Position numbers and translations under genes: made by a program | Shown: positions 42,655 through 51,421 of the stretch, one piece after another | Position numbering within the stretch: the first letter of the stretch is position 1 | How the letters are laid out: every line of letters starts with the position of its first letter | Notes under the pieces: model-generated | What the model was told of the DNA's origin: nothing | Databases searched by the model: none | Seen by the model: only the letters and a program-made list of their open reading frames with translations | Assembly (NCBI GenBank): GCA_024226555.1 | Contig: JAAELO010000386.1 | Span: 1 to 64,000 of the forward strand | Length of the DNA: 64,000 nucleotides | Direction: 5' to 3' | DNA from: Desulfobacterales bacterium | Lineage (GTDB): Bacteria; Desulfobacterota; Desulfobacteria; Desulfobacterales; JAAELO01

Positions 42655-44082
42655 TTACTCAAATATATTCTCTAATTTATTATTTGATATTAATTTATCA
42701 ACTCTTCTTGTAAATGTACTTTTTGACATACCTATTTTTTTTGCAACGCCTCTTTTTGATTTTATATTATTATTATAAACAACTTTTTTTACAGTATTTA
42801 TAAAAAGATTCTCTTCTATTTCACTATATAAATAATTACTAATATCTATTTCAGGCACAATTGAAGGAACTATGGTTGAAGAGCTAGTATCATTATTAAT
42901 TTTAATATAGATTCTTTCTGGAATAAACGAGGGTTCAAAAACCTTTGACACATAAGCCTCTTCAGTCATACTCAACAAACAATTATATAATTCTCTACAA
43001 TTACCTTCACTCCAGGAATAAGATTCAAAAACATTCATTGTTGCCGGGGTTATTTCATAAGGGCCCTCAGGTAATTTTTTCGCTATATGATTCGCTATAA
43101 TTGAAATTTCATCTTTACGTTCACTTAGAGGAGGTATAAAAATTGTTGTAATGCATAATCTTTGCCACAGATCTTTTCTAAATTTCTTTTCCTTTACCAA
43201 TTCAGAAAGATTTTTATTTGAAGCACTCAATATCCTGAATTTTATATTTTTAGTTTCATTACTACCAACGGATCTGATTTCTCCCGATTCAATTGCTCTT
43301 AGAAGAGAGCTCTGAGCGTCTTCAGAAAGACAATCTATTTCATCAAGAAAAATCCAACCATTCTCAGCAGCTTCAATTAAACCGATTTTATCAGACTGTG
43401 CTCCTGTGAAAGCGCCTTTCTTGTGACCGAATAATTCACTTAACATAACTGTTTTTGAAATGGCTGCGCAATTAACTCTTATAAAGGGAGATTTATTATT
43501 TAGATTTTGTTCAAATATATTACTGACAACTTCTTTACCTGTTCCTGTTTTTCCATAAACATATACTGATTTAATTGGTGATTTTAAAATTTTCGGAACC
43601 CTTTCCGCTATCGTCTTTAGAGTATTTCCGGAAATATTGCTGTCTATATTTCCATTGATTTTATTATTATCATCTTTGTTATATAGAATATAGTAGTTAA
43701 TTAAATTTGATATAAGTTTTTTTAAAGAAGTTTGTTTTGAAATAAAATTACTTGCACCTGCTGCTATATATTTAGCTATAGTCTCTCCATTGTCGTGACC
43801 TGAATACATAATTATTACTTTTTCCGGATATTTTTTTCGGGCTGATTTTAGTAGTTTATACCCAGCCTCATAATCGTCATAAAATACTATATCAAGTAAA
43901 ATTACATCAGGGTTTTCTCCTTTTACTTTTGAAAACTCCTCAATTGAGTTGAATGTTTTAATTTTAACATTATAATTCACTCCATTATAGTCTGTGATAC
44001 TATTATCATAAGCAAGCTTTAGAGAATCCAGATAAAAATCATTGTCGTCAGCAAAATAGATCAGTAATTCTTTTTTTAACAT
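42655..44082 (-). CDS. NtrC-type response regulator (sigma-54 activator)
   Basis: The 475-residue protein has a receiver domain (about 5-130; FADDND acidic pair, phospho-Asp in PDVILLDIVF, lysine in FISKQ), then a sigma-54 AAA+ domain (about 155-380) with VYGKTGTGKEVVSNIF (Walker A), the sigma-54 contact loop GAFTGA, WIFLDEIDCLSEDAQ (Walker B) and FRILSASNK. A C-terminal helix-turn-helix follows (AKKIGMSKSTFTRRVDKLIS). It should activate sigma-54 promoters when phosphorylated. It lies 15 bases after a sensor kinase gene on the same strand and next to the synthetase genes, whose upstream region holds a sigma-54-like site. Confidence 0.92.
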   Translation of the reverse strand: MLKKELLIYFADDNDFYLDSLKLAYDNSITDYNGVNYNVKIKTFNSIEEFSKVKGENPDVILLDIVFYDDYEAGYKLLKSARKKYPEKVIIMYSGHDNGETIAKYIAAGASNFISKQTSLKKLISNLINYYILYNKDDNNKINGNIDSNISGNTLKTIAERVPKILKSPIKSVYVYGKTGTGKEVVSNIFEQNLNNKSPFIRVNCAAISKTVMLSELFGHKKGAFTGAQSDKIGLIEAAENGWIFLDEIDCLSEDAQSSLLRAIESGEIRSVGSNETKNIKFRILSASNKNLSELVKEKKFRKDLWQRLCITTIFIPPLSERKDEISIIANHIAKKLPEGPYEITPATMNVFESYSWSEGNCRELYNCLLSMTEEAYVSKVFEPSFIPERIYIKINNDTSSSTIVPSIVPEIDISNYLYSEIEENLFINTVKKVVYNNNIKSKRGVAKKIGMSKSTFTRRVDKLISNNKLENIFE

Positions 44083-44097
44083 ACTTTTTAAGATCCT

Positions 44098-45849
44098 TTA
44101 ATTGTGATTTTTAACATTAAAAAAATCAGTATTATTGTTAAGCATATTTCTTTCGTGCGAATTCTCATTTTCGAATGATAATGGAAGTGAAATTTCAAAT
44201 TCTATATTTTTTTCATCATTGTTTATGATAAAAAAACCAGAGTTCTCTTCTATAATCTTTTTTACAGTAATAATCTCATTAGAGATTAAAATATTTACAA
44301 AATCTTCACCTTTGCTACATATTTTATAATATTTTATTTTTAATAATACTTTATCTGTACTGTTATATGAAATAATGCGAATTTCCTGTGATTTAATATC
44401 TGAAATATTTATATTTTTAATCAGAATATCAAATAGTTTAATCAAGACAATTGAAAATGAATTACCATCAATTAAAGGCTTTTTCTTAGACTTTAGATCA
44501 AAAGTACAGTTAATTCCTCTAATATTCGAATTGAAAGTTGATATATGAATAGAAGTTTCTAATAAAGAGCTTAAGGATGCAGGTTTTTTGTTTTTATTTA
44601 AGGTACCGGCAAATGTTAAAAGTTTTAAAAATCTATTATTTACATTATTTATAGCATTTTTAATTTCTTTTTTGGCTTTATTAAAAGCTTCCGGATTCTT
44701 ATTGTAAATTTCAAACATTTCAAGTGTTACTAAAATCATTGAAAATGGTTTCTTTATATCATGTGTCATTTCTGCAATTTGGGATAGAATTGTATTTTTG
44801 TTAATAAGGTCATTGTATTCTTTAATACATTGATCTGTTTCAAAGAGGGTATGTTTCTTAAATAAGGGATGTGGTTTTTTTTCTCTAAAACAATTACCAG
44901 GTAGAGAACCAATTAGTTGATTGTAAATTTCTATTGAGAAAATATTTGATATAAGGAAAAAAACAAAGAATACCAACAACAATGAAGAGTTATTAAAGAC
45001 GTTCGATTTTATAAAATTGAAATATGATAAAATAAAAACAACACAAAAAGAGATAATAACAGATATTGGAATCAAAGAGCGAATACTTGCAAACGATACA
45101 ATTTTATCAGCACTCTTAGATTCAGGTTTATGATTCCAGCAAATAATTAATATCAATGCATATGATAATTGAGAATAGAAAGACATACCTAAGTTATTAA
45201 TTTTATAAGATGAATCAAATAGTTGGATCAGATATCCTATTAATAGCAGGTTTATATTTTGATAAATGAAATGATTGGAATGACTTGTTATATGAAGCAG
45301 ATTGATGCTCGTTATTATAATGATAAAAAGACAAATAAATGTAATAAAACTATTTTCACTAAAACCCGAACCAACACAATTCGTTATTACTAAAGAGATA
45401 AAAATAGAAAAAGATAAAACAGATATTAAAAGCTTCCTTTTTATCAAAAAAAATCTATAGCTCAATGCAATGGATAGGATAATTAAAAACAAAACCTCAA
45501 ATAAGATTCTGACATTCAATATGAAGTCATATAAAATTAAGTTATCAGGAGTTAAAAAAAAAGTAAGGAAATCGCTAATCAGTTTTATAAAATTCACAAT
45601 TAAAACAATGTTGAATAATATTATTTCCTGTTTCTTAAAAATTTGTTTATTTATGAACAAAAGAAAAAAAATGAGTAAACATTCCGATAAGATAATATGT
45701 AGATTGCAAACGTTTATATATCTACTATATATACAGACTTCATATTCGTGTATAATTAGAGGAATAAGAAAAATCAATGACAAAGGTAATTCTTTAATTA
45801 AATACAAATTAAAAAAATATTTATTATTCAAAATTCTTGTTTTTATCAT
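44098..45849 (-). CDS. Multi-span membrane histidine kinase with degenerate ATPase domain
   Basis: This 583-residue protein has about ten hydrophobic segments in residues 15-310 and a cytoplasmic kinase-like part. The dimerisation helix keeps the phospho-acceptor (MTHDIKKPFSMILVTLEMFE). The ATPase domain keeps only a faint N-box (LIKLFDILIKNIN); the DxGxG and GxGLG motifs are not recognisable. It may bind but not hydrolyse ATP, or act as a phosphatase or sensor partner. Its H-box is very like that of the kinase at 49.4 kb (LLHDIRKPFSTVYSIINSFD), suggesting duplication and a shared regulator. It is paired with the sigma-54 activator downstream. Confidence 0.8.
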   Translation of the reverse strand: MIKTRILNNKYFFNLYLIKELPLSLIFLIPLIIHEYEVCIYSRYINVCNLHIILSECLLIFFLLFINKQIFKKQEIILFNIVLIVNFIKLISDFLTFFLTPDNLILYDFILNVRILFEVLFLIILSIALSYRFFLIKRKLLISVLSFSIFISLVITNCVGSGFSENSFITFICLFIIIITSINLLHITSHSNHFIYQNINLLLIGYLIQLFDSSYKINNLGMSFYSQLSYALILIICWNHKPESKSADKIVSFASIRSLIPISVIISFCVVFILSYFNFIKSNVFNNSSLLLVFFVFFLISNIFSIEIYNQLIGSLPGNCFREKKPHPLFKKHTLFETDQCIKEYNDLINKNTILSQIAEMTHDIKKPFSMILVTLEMFEIYNKNPEAFNKAKKEIKNAINNVNNRFLKLLTFAGTLNKNKKPASLSSLLETSIHISTFNSNIRGINCTFDLKSKKKPLIDGNSFSIVLIKLFDILIKNINISDIKSQEIRIISYNSTDKVLLKIKYYKICSKGEDFVNILISNEIITVKKIIEENSGFFIINNDEKNIEFEISLPLSFENENSHERNMLNNNTDFFNVKNHN

Positions 45850-46033
45850 AATATAAGTTAATTACCGGGTTAATCTTTAAAAATGATATTAGTTTTTTTA
45901 TCAAAAATCTGTGTTATTTTGAGTAGATATAAAATAAGGACAGTTTCATTGTCAATATATATTTAAAAAAGACTTGCAATTTATGTTAACTTTGATTTAT
46001 TTTGTTTCTTAATTTAATTAAAATTTTAAAATA

Positions 46034-46066
46034 AACACTCACTCAACACTCACTCAACACTCACTC
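46034..46066. repeat. Three tandem 11-bp repeats in the divergent regulatory region
   Basis: AACACTCACTC occurs three times head to tail; a related CAACTCACTCACATT lies about 570 bases on. The array sits between the minus-strand sensor kinase gene and the plus-strand NAT-like gene and could bind a regulator. The rest of 45850-46714 holds a MITE copy and no gene. Confidence 0.8.
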
Positions 46067-46228
46067 AAAGATTATTAAATAACGTTTCACTCTTTATTCA
46101 TGCTTCATTGCAGTTTTTAAATTAACTATGTTTAAACTTAAATATAGTTTTACTAACTTTTAATTAAGTAAAACTTAAGCTCTAAATACTATTATTCAAT
46201 TCAAACAATAGACCTTAAGATAAATTTA

Positions 46229-46391
46229 GAGAAACCTCTAAAAATTAGAATTATTTATTGAAATTCAGATTATAAAAGCTTTTAGTTTTATAAAATCTCT
46301 GCATAAGAAAAAATAACTAACAGATTTTACAACAATTCTATTTCTGTAAAAATGCAGTATTTCGATCAAAAGGCTGTTATTAGAGGTCACT
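46229..46391. mobile_element. MITE copy, long variant
   Basis: AGAAACCTCTAAAAATTAGA to GCTGTTATTAGAGGTCAC, with the TTTATAAAA insertion module (about 163 bp). Confidence 0.7.
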
Positions 46392-46714
46392 ATAGAAATT
46401 CACAAAAATAATTTATCAAGAGATGGTTTGTTGAAAAGTAGTTATTTAAATTGACCTTTCATAATTATAAATTTGATTGAAATATTACATTTATATAACT
46501 TTTTTTGTTTTACAGGTTATTTTTTTTAAACCGATGCGAAGCATTAATCGTATATACATGAATTGCCATAGTTTAATCAAAGTGCTTGTTATCATAGGTT
46601 CCTTAAGTTTTTTATATTTTCTAAGATTTGTACAACTCACTCACATTCAAAACACTCTATTTGACTATTAATTTGCGTTATTCTTAATCATCAAAAATAG
46701 GGGACCTGATTGAA

Positions 46715-47737
46715 ATGAAAGTAACAGATAATATTGAAAATAATAAAATCCTTCTCTCTCTTAATTTAAATTCAGATAAGTTCGATGAATCATTTTCATT
46801 TTTTGACGATAAGGATCATTTATATAATGATAATTTTTCACATAAAAATTTATTCAAATCAGAAATAGGTCAACATTCCTTACAAAACGTTGATGCCAGT
46901 TTAGCAAGATTCAAATATACTAATAAAAAAAGCATTAAAGTTATAAAAAACAACTCTTTAGAAAGTGTAGTTGATAGTTTTTTCAGACTAAATCCATTCC
47001 AAAAAAAGATGACTAATTTAAAAAACTTTTTATCAAGATTATATAAAATGCCCTATGAGAATCTATCCTATTTTCGTAATACTAAAAGTGTTTTTAGGGA
47101 TGGACGACAAATTGCTTCTGATTATATTAATAAAGGTTATGGAGGAATCTGCGTGGATTTTGTTATAGTTACCGGGTATTATCTTGATAAATTAAATATT
47201 AAATGGTTTCCTTTAAAAAGCGATATAGACGATAGAAAAGATTGCCATATCGCAATTAAAGCTTTTATTAATGATAAGTGGTACTTCATAGATCCTGGCC
47301 TCTATCTCTCTCCAATATTAATAGAAAACAGAACCAAAAGAATTAGTTCTGGTCGCTATGGAACAACTCAAGCAACTTATCAACAAAATTCAATTTGTTT
47401 GTGTGAGCTAAATAGTAATAATAAGATTTCATTTTCATTATTCTGCAACTTAAATAATATTATATCATTTAAATCTCTTTATACGCTAATTAGCACTTAT
47501 AGAAGCCTTCCAATTATGAGGGATTTACACATCACCAGAAAGGCATCAAATGGCAATCTTATTGAATTCCACCATGGACGATTCAGGAAATATAATAAAA
47601 AGGGGGATTTGTTAGAAAGTTCGCGAATTCCTGTTGAATCATACTCTGACTTTATTTATGATATTTTTAATATTGAGAAAGATATTGTTGAAAAAGCAAA
47701 ACAAAAACAATTAAAAATGAAAATGAAAATGAAATAA
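46715..47737 (+). CDS. Arylamine N-acetyltransferase-like protein (possible chain-release amide synthase)
   Basis: The 340 residues contain the NAT fold with its triad in order: MPYENLSYF (the 'lPFENl' entry), GYGGICVDFVIVTGYYLDKL with the catalytic Cys, DCHIAIKAFINDKWYFIDPG with His and Asp. The first 70 residues and the lysine/methionine-rich C terminus are extra. Typical NATs acetylate arylamines, but relatives in ansamycin-type polyketide clusters (the RifF type) release the finished chain as an amide. As no thioesterase is found in the synthetases here, a release role is attractive but inferred. It is transcribed away from the two-component genes. GGGGACCTGATTGAA precedes the ATG. Confidence 0.75.
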   Translation: MKVTDNIENNKILLSLNLNSDKFDESFSFFDDKDHLYNDNFSHKNLFKSEIGQHSLQNVDASLARFKYTNKKSIKVIKNNSLESVVDSFFRLNPFQKKMTNLKNFLSRLYKMPYENLSYFRNTKSVFRDGRQIASDYINKGYGGICVDFVIVTGYYLDKLNIKWFPLKSDIDDRKDCHIAIKAFINDKWYFIDPGLYLSPILIENRTKRISSGRYGTTQATYQQNSICLCELNSNNKISFSLFCNLNNIISFKSLYTLISTYRSLPIMRDLHITRKASNGNLIEFHHGRFRKYNKKGDLLESSRIPVESYSDFIYDIFNIEKDIVEKAKQKQLKMKMKMK

Positions 47738-47783
47738 CAGTTATATATTCAAACAGTGCTGATCTATAAAAGAAACAAATATT

Positions 47784-48003
47784 GTAACCCCCTAATAGCT
47801 ATGGTTTTGATTGAATTTCAACTTTTATAAAAGCTTTTAGCTTTATAAAATTGGTTGATAAAAAAATAACGAGTCTATTCGTTTATAAAAGAAGTTTTAC
47901 TTTAAAAACTTACAGTTCTTTTTTTTTGACTCGTTATTTAGTTTATATTTCTTTCTGTTAAAACAACTCAAGAGTTTCAGTCAAAGGGCTGCTATTACTT
48001 TAT
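47784..48003. mobile_element. Decayed long MITE-family copy
   Basis: AACCCCCTAATAGC to GGGCTGCTATTACTT with several TTTATAAAA modules and a CGTTATTTAGTTTA insertion (about 220 bp). Confidence 0.6.
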
Positions 48004-48060
48004 TTCAAAATATGCTGACAGATAACATAAACTTTTAATAAACTATATTTATAATAAAAT

Positions 48061-48096
48061 GCTATTCATATATTTATTTGAATAGCGTTTTGTTTT
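48061..48096 (+). terminator. Terminator downstream of the NAT-like gene
   Basis: GCTATTCA and TGAATAGC form a perfect 8-bp stem with a 10-base loop, then GTTTTGTTTT. Confidence 0.7.
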
Positions 48097-48313
48097 CATC
48101 GTGATAAAGAATGTTTTTAGTTTACAGTTATACTTACAACTTTTTTAAAATTGATATTTTTAATAGAAAAATAACTTTACAAGTTAATTTTAGGGTGTTA
48201 TTCCTGATCGGAAACTTGAAACAATGTTCAAAATAAGAACCATTCATTATTAAATAAAATTGATTTAAATTAAAATTTGAATTGCTGTATAGGCAGGTAT
48301 TGTTGGTAAACAT

Positions 48314-49459
48314 ATGATTTATTACTTGAAAATAAGTACTACATTATTGTTTTTTTTAATGATCAGCTTAGTGAATATCGAAGCAAGCGATATCTCTCTT
48401 ATATATAAAGGAAGATATTATCAAACTGACAAGCATTACCTCAAATGGGGAAAACAAGAGGTTAAGGGAGCCGAAACAGCTTATGATTATTTTAAAATTA
48501 AATACCCTGATTCCAATTTAACATTAAATAAATATGAATACTTTAATAAAAAGCTAAGTGTGAGAGATGCTGTTCTTCAAGCAGCAAATAATAACTCAAA
48601 AATCATTTCAGGTATTGTATTTTCAAACCATGTATTTGAAGCTGTTGACTTAATAAATAAGCATAGAATGAATTTAGTCTCATCAATGGCTTCTAGTTCA
48701 GATCTAAAAGAGTATGATAGGGTTATCTCTGTATTTCCATCAAACACCTCCCTACTAAAATCGCTTTTTTCATTTTTAAAAGGCAAGCAAATCACTTTTC
48801 GTAGAATTTGCGTTATATACTCTGCAGATGATGAATGTTCAATTAATCTTGCCGAACTTATACAACAAAAAAAGAACAAGCTGTTTTTAGAAAAATCAAA
48901 TATTACTCTTTTTCCTATCATTACCAGGGGTAATTTGACTGATGAGATAAAAAATTATGCGAGAAATTTAACTTCCAATGATGCTATTTTTCTTGCCCTT
49001 CAAAATTTCGACGCTGCATATATTGTTAATAAAATATTTAAAGAGGAGAACAACCCTGTTTTGCTTTCAACAGATGGCTTTGGAGAAGATGGTGCAGATT
49101 TTTGGCCTGCTGTTGATAAGAAAATTAAAAACAAGGTTACAGGATACTGTGTTTTTCCATGGAGTAAAGAGGGAAAAAGAATTCTAAACCAGAATTTTTT
49201 GAAGTTATACCGACACAAATATAACTCTGATCCATGCAGTCTTTCATTTTTTACTTTTAAATCAGTATTTACCTCTTTACTGATAAAGATGAATTTAAGT
49301 AAAAACAACACTCTTCCAATTAGTAAAATAGTAAAATACTGCTCAATTAAAAATGAGTTACTTAAAAACGGATTGAGTTTTAATAAACAAGGATTTTCTG
49401 AAGATAGTATCTGTATTATTGGATTGAAAAATGGGACACACACTGCGATTAACAAATAA
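48314..49459 (+). CDS. Type-1 periplasmic binding protein (LivJ-like sensory component)
   Basis: A 381-residue exported protein (signal about 1-23, ending EASDIS) with the branched-chain-amino-acid-binding-like fold: KGAETAYDYFKIKYPDSNLT, SGIVFSNHVFEAVDLINKHR, VSSMASSSDLK, RRICVIYSADDECSINLAEL and LLSTDGFGEDGADFWPAV. It lacks any neighbouring permease or ATPase, and its end overlaps the start of the following membrane kinase by 29 bases. It most likely binds a ligand for that kinase rather than for transport. Confidence 0.8.
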   Translation: MIYYLKISTTLLFFLMISLVNIEASDISLIYKGRYYQTDKHYLKWGKQEVKGAETAYDYFKIKYPDSNLTLNKYEYFNKKLSVRDAVLQAANNNSKIISGIVFSNHVFEAVDLINKHRMNLVSSMASSSDLKEYDRVISVFPSNTSLLKSLFSFLKGKQITFRRICVIYSADDECSINLAELIQQKKNKLFLEKSNITLFPIITRGNLTDEIKNYARNLTSNDAIFLALQNFDAAYIVNKIFKEENNPVLLSTDGFGEDGADFWPAVDKKIKNKVTGYCVFPWSKEGKRILNQNFLKLYRHKYNSDPCSLSFFTFKSVFTSLLIKMNLSKNNTLPISKIVKYCSIKNELLKNGLSFNKQGFSEDSICIIGLKNGTHTAINK

Positions 49460-51323
49460 AAAGAATTATATTTTTAATTCCTTCTTCATTACTTATTTTA
49501 TTCTTATAATAATTTCATGGAGTATTTTTATTGTATATTCATATTTTGATTATCAAAAATATTACAATCAAAACATGAATCTTAAAAAAGATAAGATAAA
49601 ATATGAGATATTATCCAATAAGGAAGCATATTTATCAAGCATTATCTTAAAACAAAATATTGGTAACATATTAAGATTAAAATCTATTAGTAATAATTTA
49701 TTTTCAAATGCATGTATTTATAAAAATGATAAGAAAATACTATGTTTGAATAATGATTTGAATACAGATAATAAAATTGATTTCAAAGTTATTTTAGATA
49801 ATGAGCATAAAGCATATATAATAGTCCAACCTGAAGGTGTTAATTTTATGTCTTTTATGAAATCTAATCCCCCTTACGAAATTTTCATAACTACATTGGT
49901 TTTAATGTTATTATATATTATTAATATAGTAACATTGAAAAAAAAAATAATTAATCCCTTACAGTCCTCTATAGATTCTGTTTGTTCCTACCTGATTGAA
50001 AAACATAATACTTCAATTGAATCAATTGGCGGAAATGAAAAACATGAACTTGCCGTTTTAAGAAATGCACTTGAAAAGTTGATCCAGTTAAATAATGAAA
50101 CAGTAAATTTGAAACAAAAAATTGAACTCCAAAAAAAATTTTCTGACTTTGCAGGATATCTTCTACATGATATTCGCAAACCATTTTCAACAGTATATTC
50201 CATTATCAACTCATTTGATAAAATTAAGAATAAGCCGGAGCTATTGAATTCAGCCAAAAATGAGATAAAGTCTGCTCTTACTAACGTTGATTCAATGATT
50301 GATAACATGCTTGATTATTCTAGAAGAATTCAACTCAAAACCAGACCTAATTCGATAAACTCGTTATTATTATACTCATTGAAGATTGCAGTGCAGGGGC
50401 TTCAGGATAAAGACATCTCATTTAAGTATGATTTGCAAAACAATTATAAACCATTAGTAAATTTTGAAGTAATTGTAAGAGCCTTTAGTAATATTATTAG
50501 TAATGCTCTTGAAGCAATTACCATAACCGGAAAAAAGAATAGTGGCTTGATAATGGTTTCATCACGTGATGTTGAAAAATATTCTAAAAAATATGTTGAA
50601 ATATCAATATATAATGATGGCCCTTCTATTAGTGAAAAAGATATCTCAAAATTATTTGATTCATTTTTCACAAAAGGTAAGCAAAAAGGCACTGGAATCG
50701 GCCTTGCTTCATGTTTAAATATTGTTACTTTGCACAATGGCATTATTTCTACACGAAATGTTGATGATGATAAAGGGGTTGAGTTTGTAATTGACCTGCC
50801 ATGTTCCAAAGATCTTGATCATATAGACAAATCAGAAGGACTTCCTTCTCACATTAATGAAATTTTACTTTTCATGAAAGGAATAAATAAGATTTCTGAT
50901 AAAAAACAAGGAGATAGAGTTGTTGTTGAGGATTTTTCTTTGACTGAAAAAATAATATGTTTTATAGCAGATGATTCGGAAATCAGCAGGTTATATCTTG
51001 AAAATACAATTGAAAAAGCTCTGTCAAAATATATACCAATAATATATACATTTGAAAAACCAGAAGATATTCTTGCGAAAATGGAAGAAGTAATGCCTGA
51101 CATTATCATTTGTGATAATAATTTTGACCATAAATCTGATTTAAAAGGTGAAGATCTTTTTAAAATAATAAGAAAAACCAACGAAAATGTATCATTATAT
51201 TTAGCATCAAACCATAGCTCTTCAGAACTAAAGTCTATAGCCGAAAATTGTAATGCTGACGGTTTTTTCGCTCCTGACATAAGCGCTGAAAACCTTCAAA
51301 AAAAAATAATTTCTAACAATTAA
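49431..51323 (+). CDS. Membrane hybrid histidine kinase with C-terminal receiver
   Basis: The 630 residues have TM1 (about 15-37), a small periplasmic domain, TM2 (about 145-165), a HAMP-like linker, then HisKA with the phosphoacceptor in LLHDIRKPFS and an intact ATPase domain: AFSNIISNALEAI, YNDGPSISEKDISKLF, KGTGIGLAS. The C-terminal receiver (about 510-630) keeps its acidic pair (ADDSE) and phospho-Asp (IIICDNNF). The start overlaps the binding-protein gene, so ligand capture and kinase are made together. It may feed the sigma-54 activator at 42.7 kb through phosphotransfer. Confidence 0.9.
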   Translation: MGHTLRLTNKKNYIFNSFFITYFILIIISWSIFIVYSYFDYQKYYNQNMNLKKDKIKYEILSNKEAYLSSIILKQNIGNILRLKSISNNLFSNACIYKNDKKILCLNNDLNTDNKIDFKVILDNEHKAYIIVQPEGVNFMSFMKSNPPYEIFITTLVLMLLYIINIVTLKKKIINPLQSSIDSVCSYLIEKHNTSIESIGGNEKHELAVLRNALEKLIQLNNETVNLKQKIELQKKFSDFAGYLLHDIRKPFSTVYSIINSFDKIKNKPELLNSAKNEIKSALTNVDSMIDNMLDYSRRIQLKTRPNSINSLLLYSLKIAVQGLQDKDISFKYDLQNNYKPLVNFEVIVRAFSNIISNALEAITITGKKNSGLIMVSSRDVEKYSKKYVEISIYNDGPSISEKDISKLFDSFFTKGKQKGTGIGLASCLNIVTLHNGIISTRNVDDDKGVEFVIDLPCSKDLDHIDKSEGLPSHINEILLFMKGINKISDKKQGDRVVVEDFSLTEKIICFIADDSEISRLYLENTIEKALSKYIPIIYTFEKPEDILAKMEEVMPDIIICDNNFDHKSDLKGEDLFKIIRKTNENVSLYLASNHSSSELKSIAENCNADGFFAPDISAENLQKKIISNN

Positions 51324-51374
51324 AATTAAAATTTTGAAGTAAGAAAGAAAAATTGGTCACATTGCAAATAAAAA

Positions 51375-51408
51375 AGGAGGACCATTTATGGCCCTCCTCA
51401 TGATTTTT
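51375..51408. terminator. Bidirectional terminator
   Basis: AGGAGG-A-CCAT and ATGG-C-CCTCCT pair around a TT loop and are followed by T-rich sequence on both strands, between convergent genes. Confidence 0.75.
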
Positions 51409-51421
51409 TACTTTTATAGTT

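Noticed and set aside
45470-45856. Plus-strand frame of 128 codons inside the sensor kinase gene
   Set aside because: Antisense to the membrane-spanning region of the kinase; its lysine/isoleucine-rich translation is the mirror of hydrophobic codons and shows no motif.
46034-46066. 11-bp repeats considered as a plasmid-type origin iteron set
   Set aside because: Only three units, no replication gene and no DnaA boxes nearby; a regulatory array is more economical.
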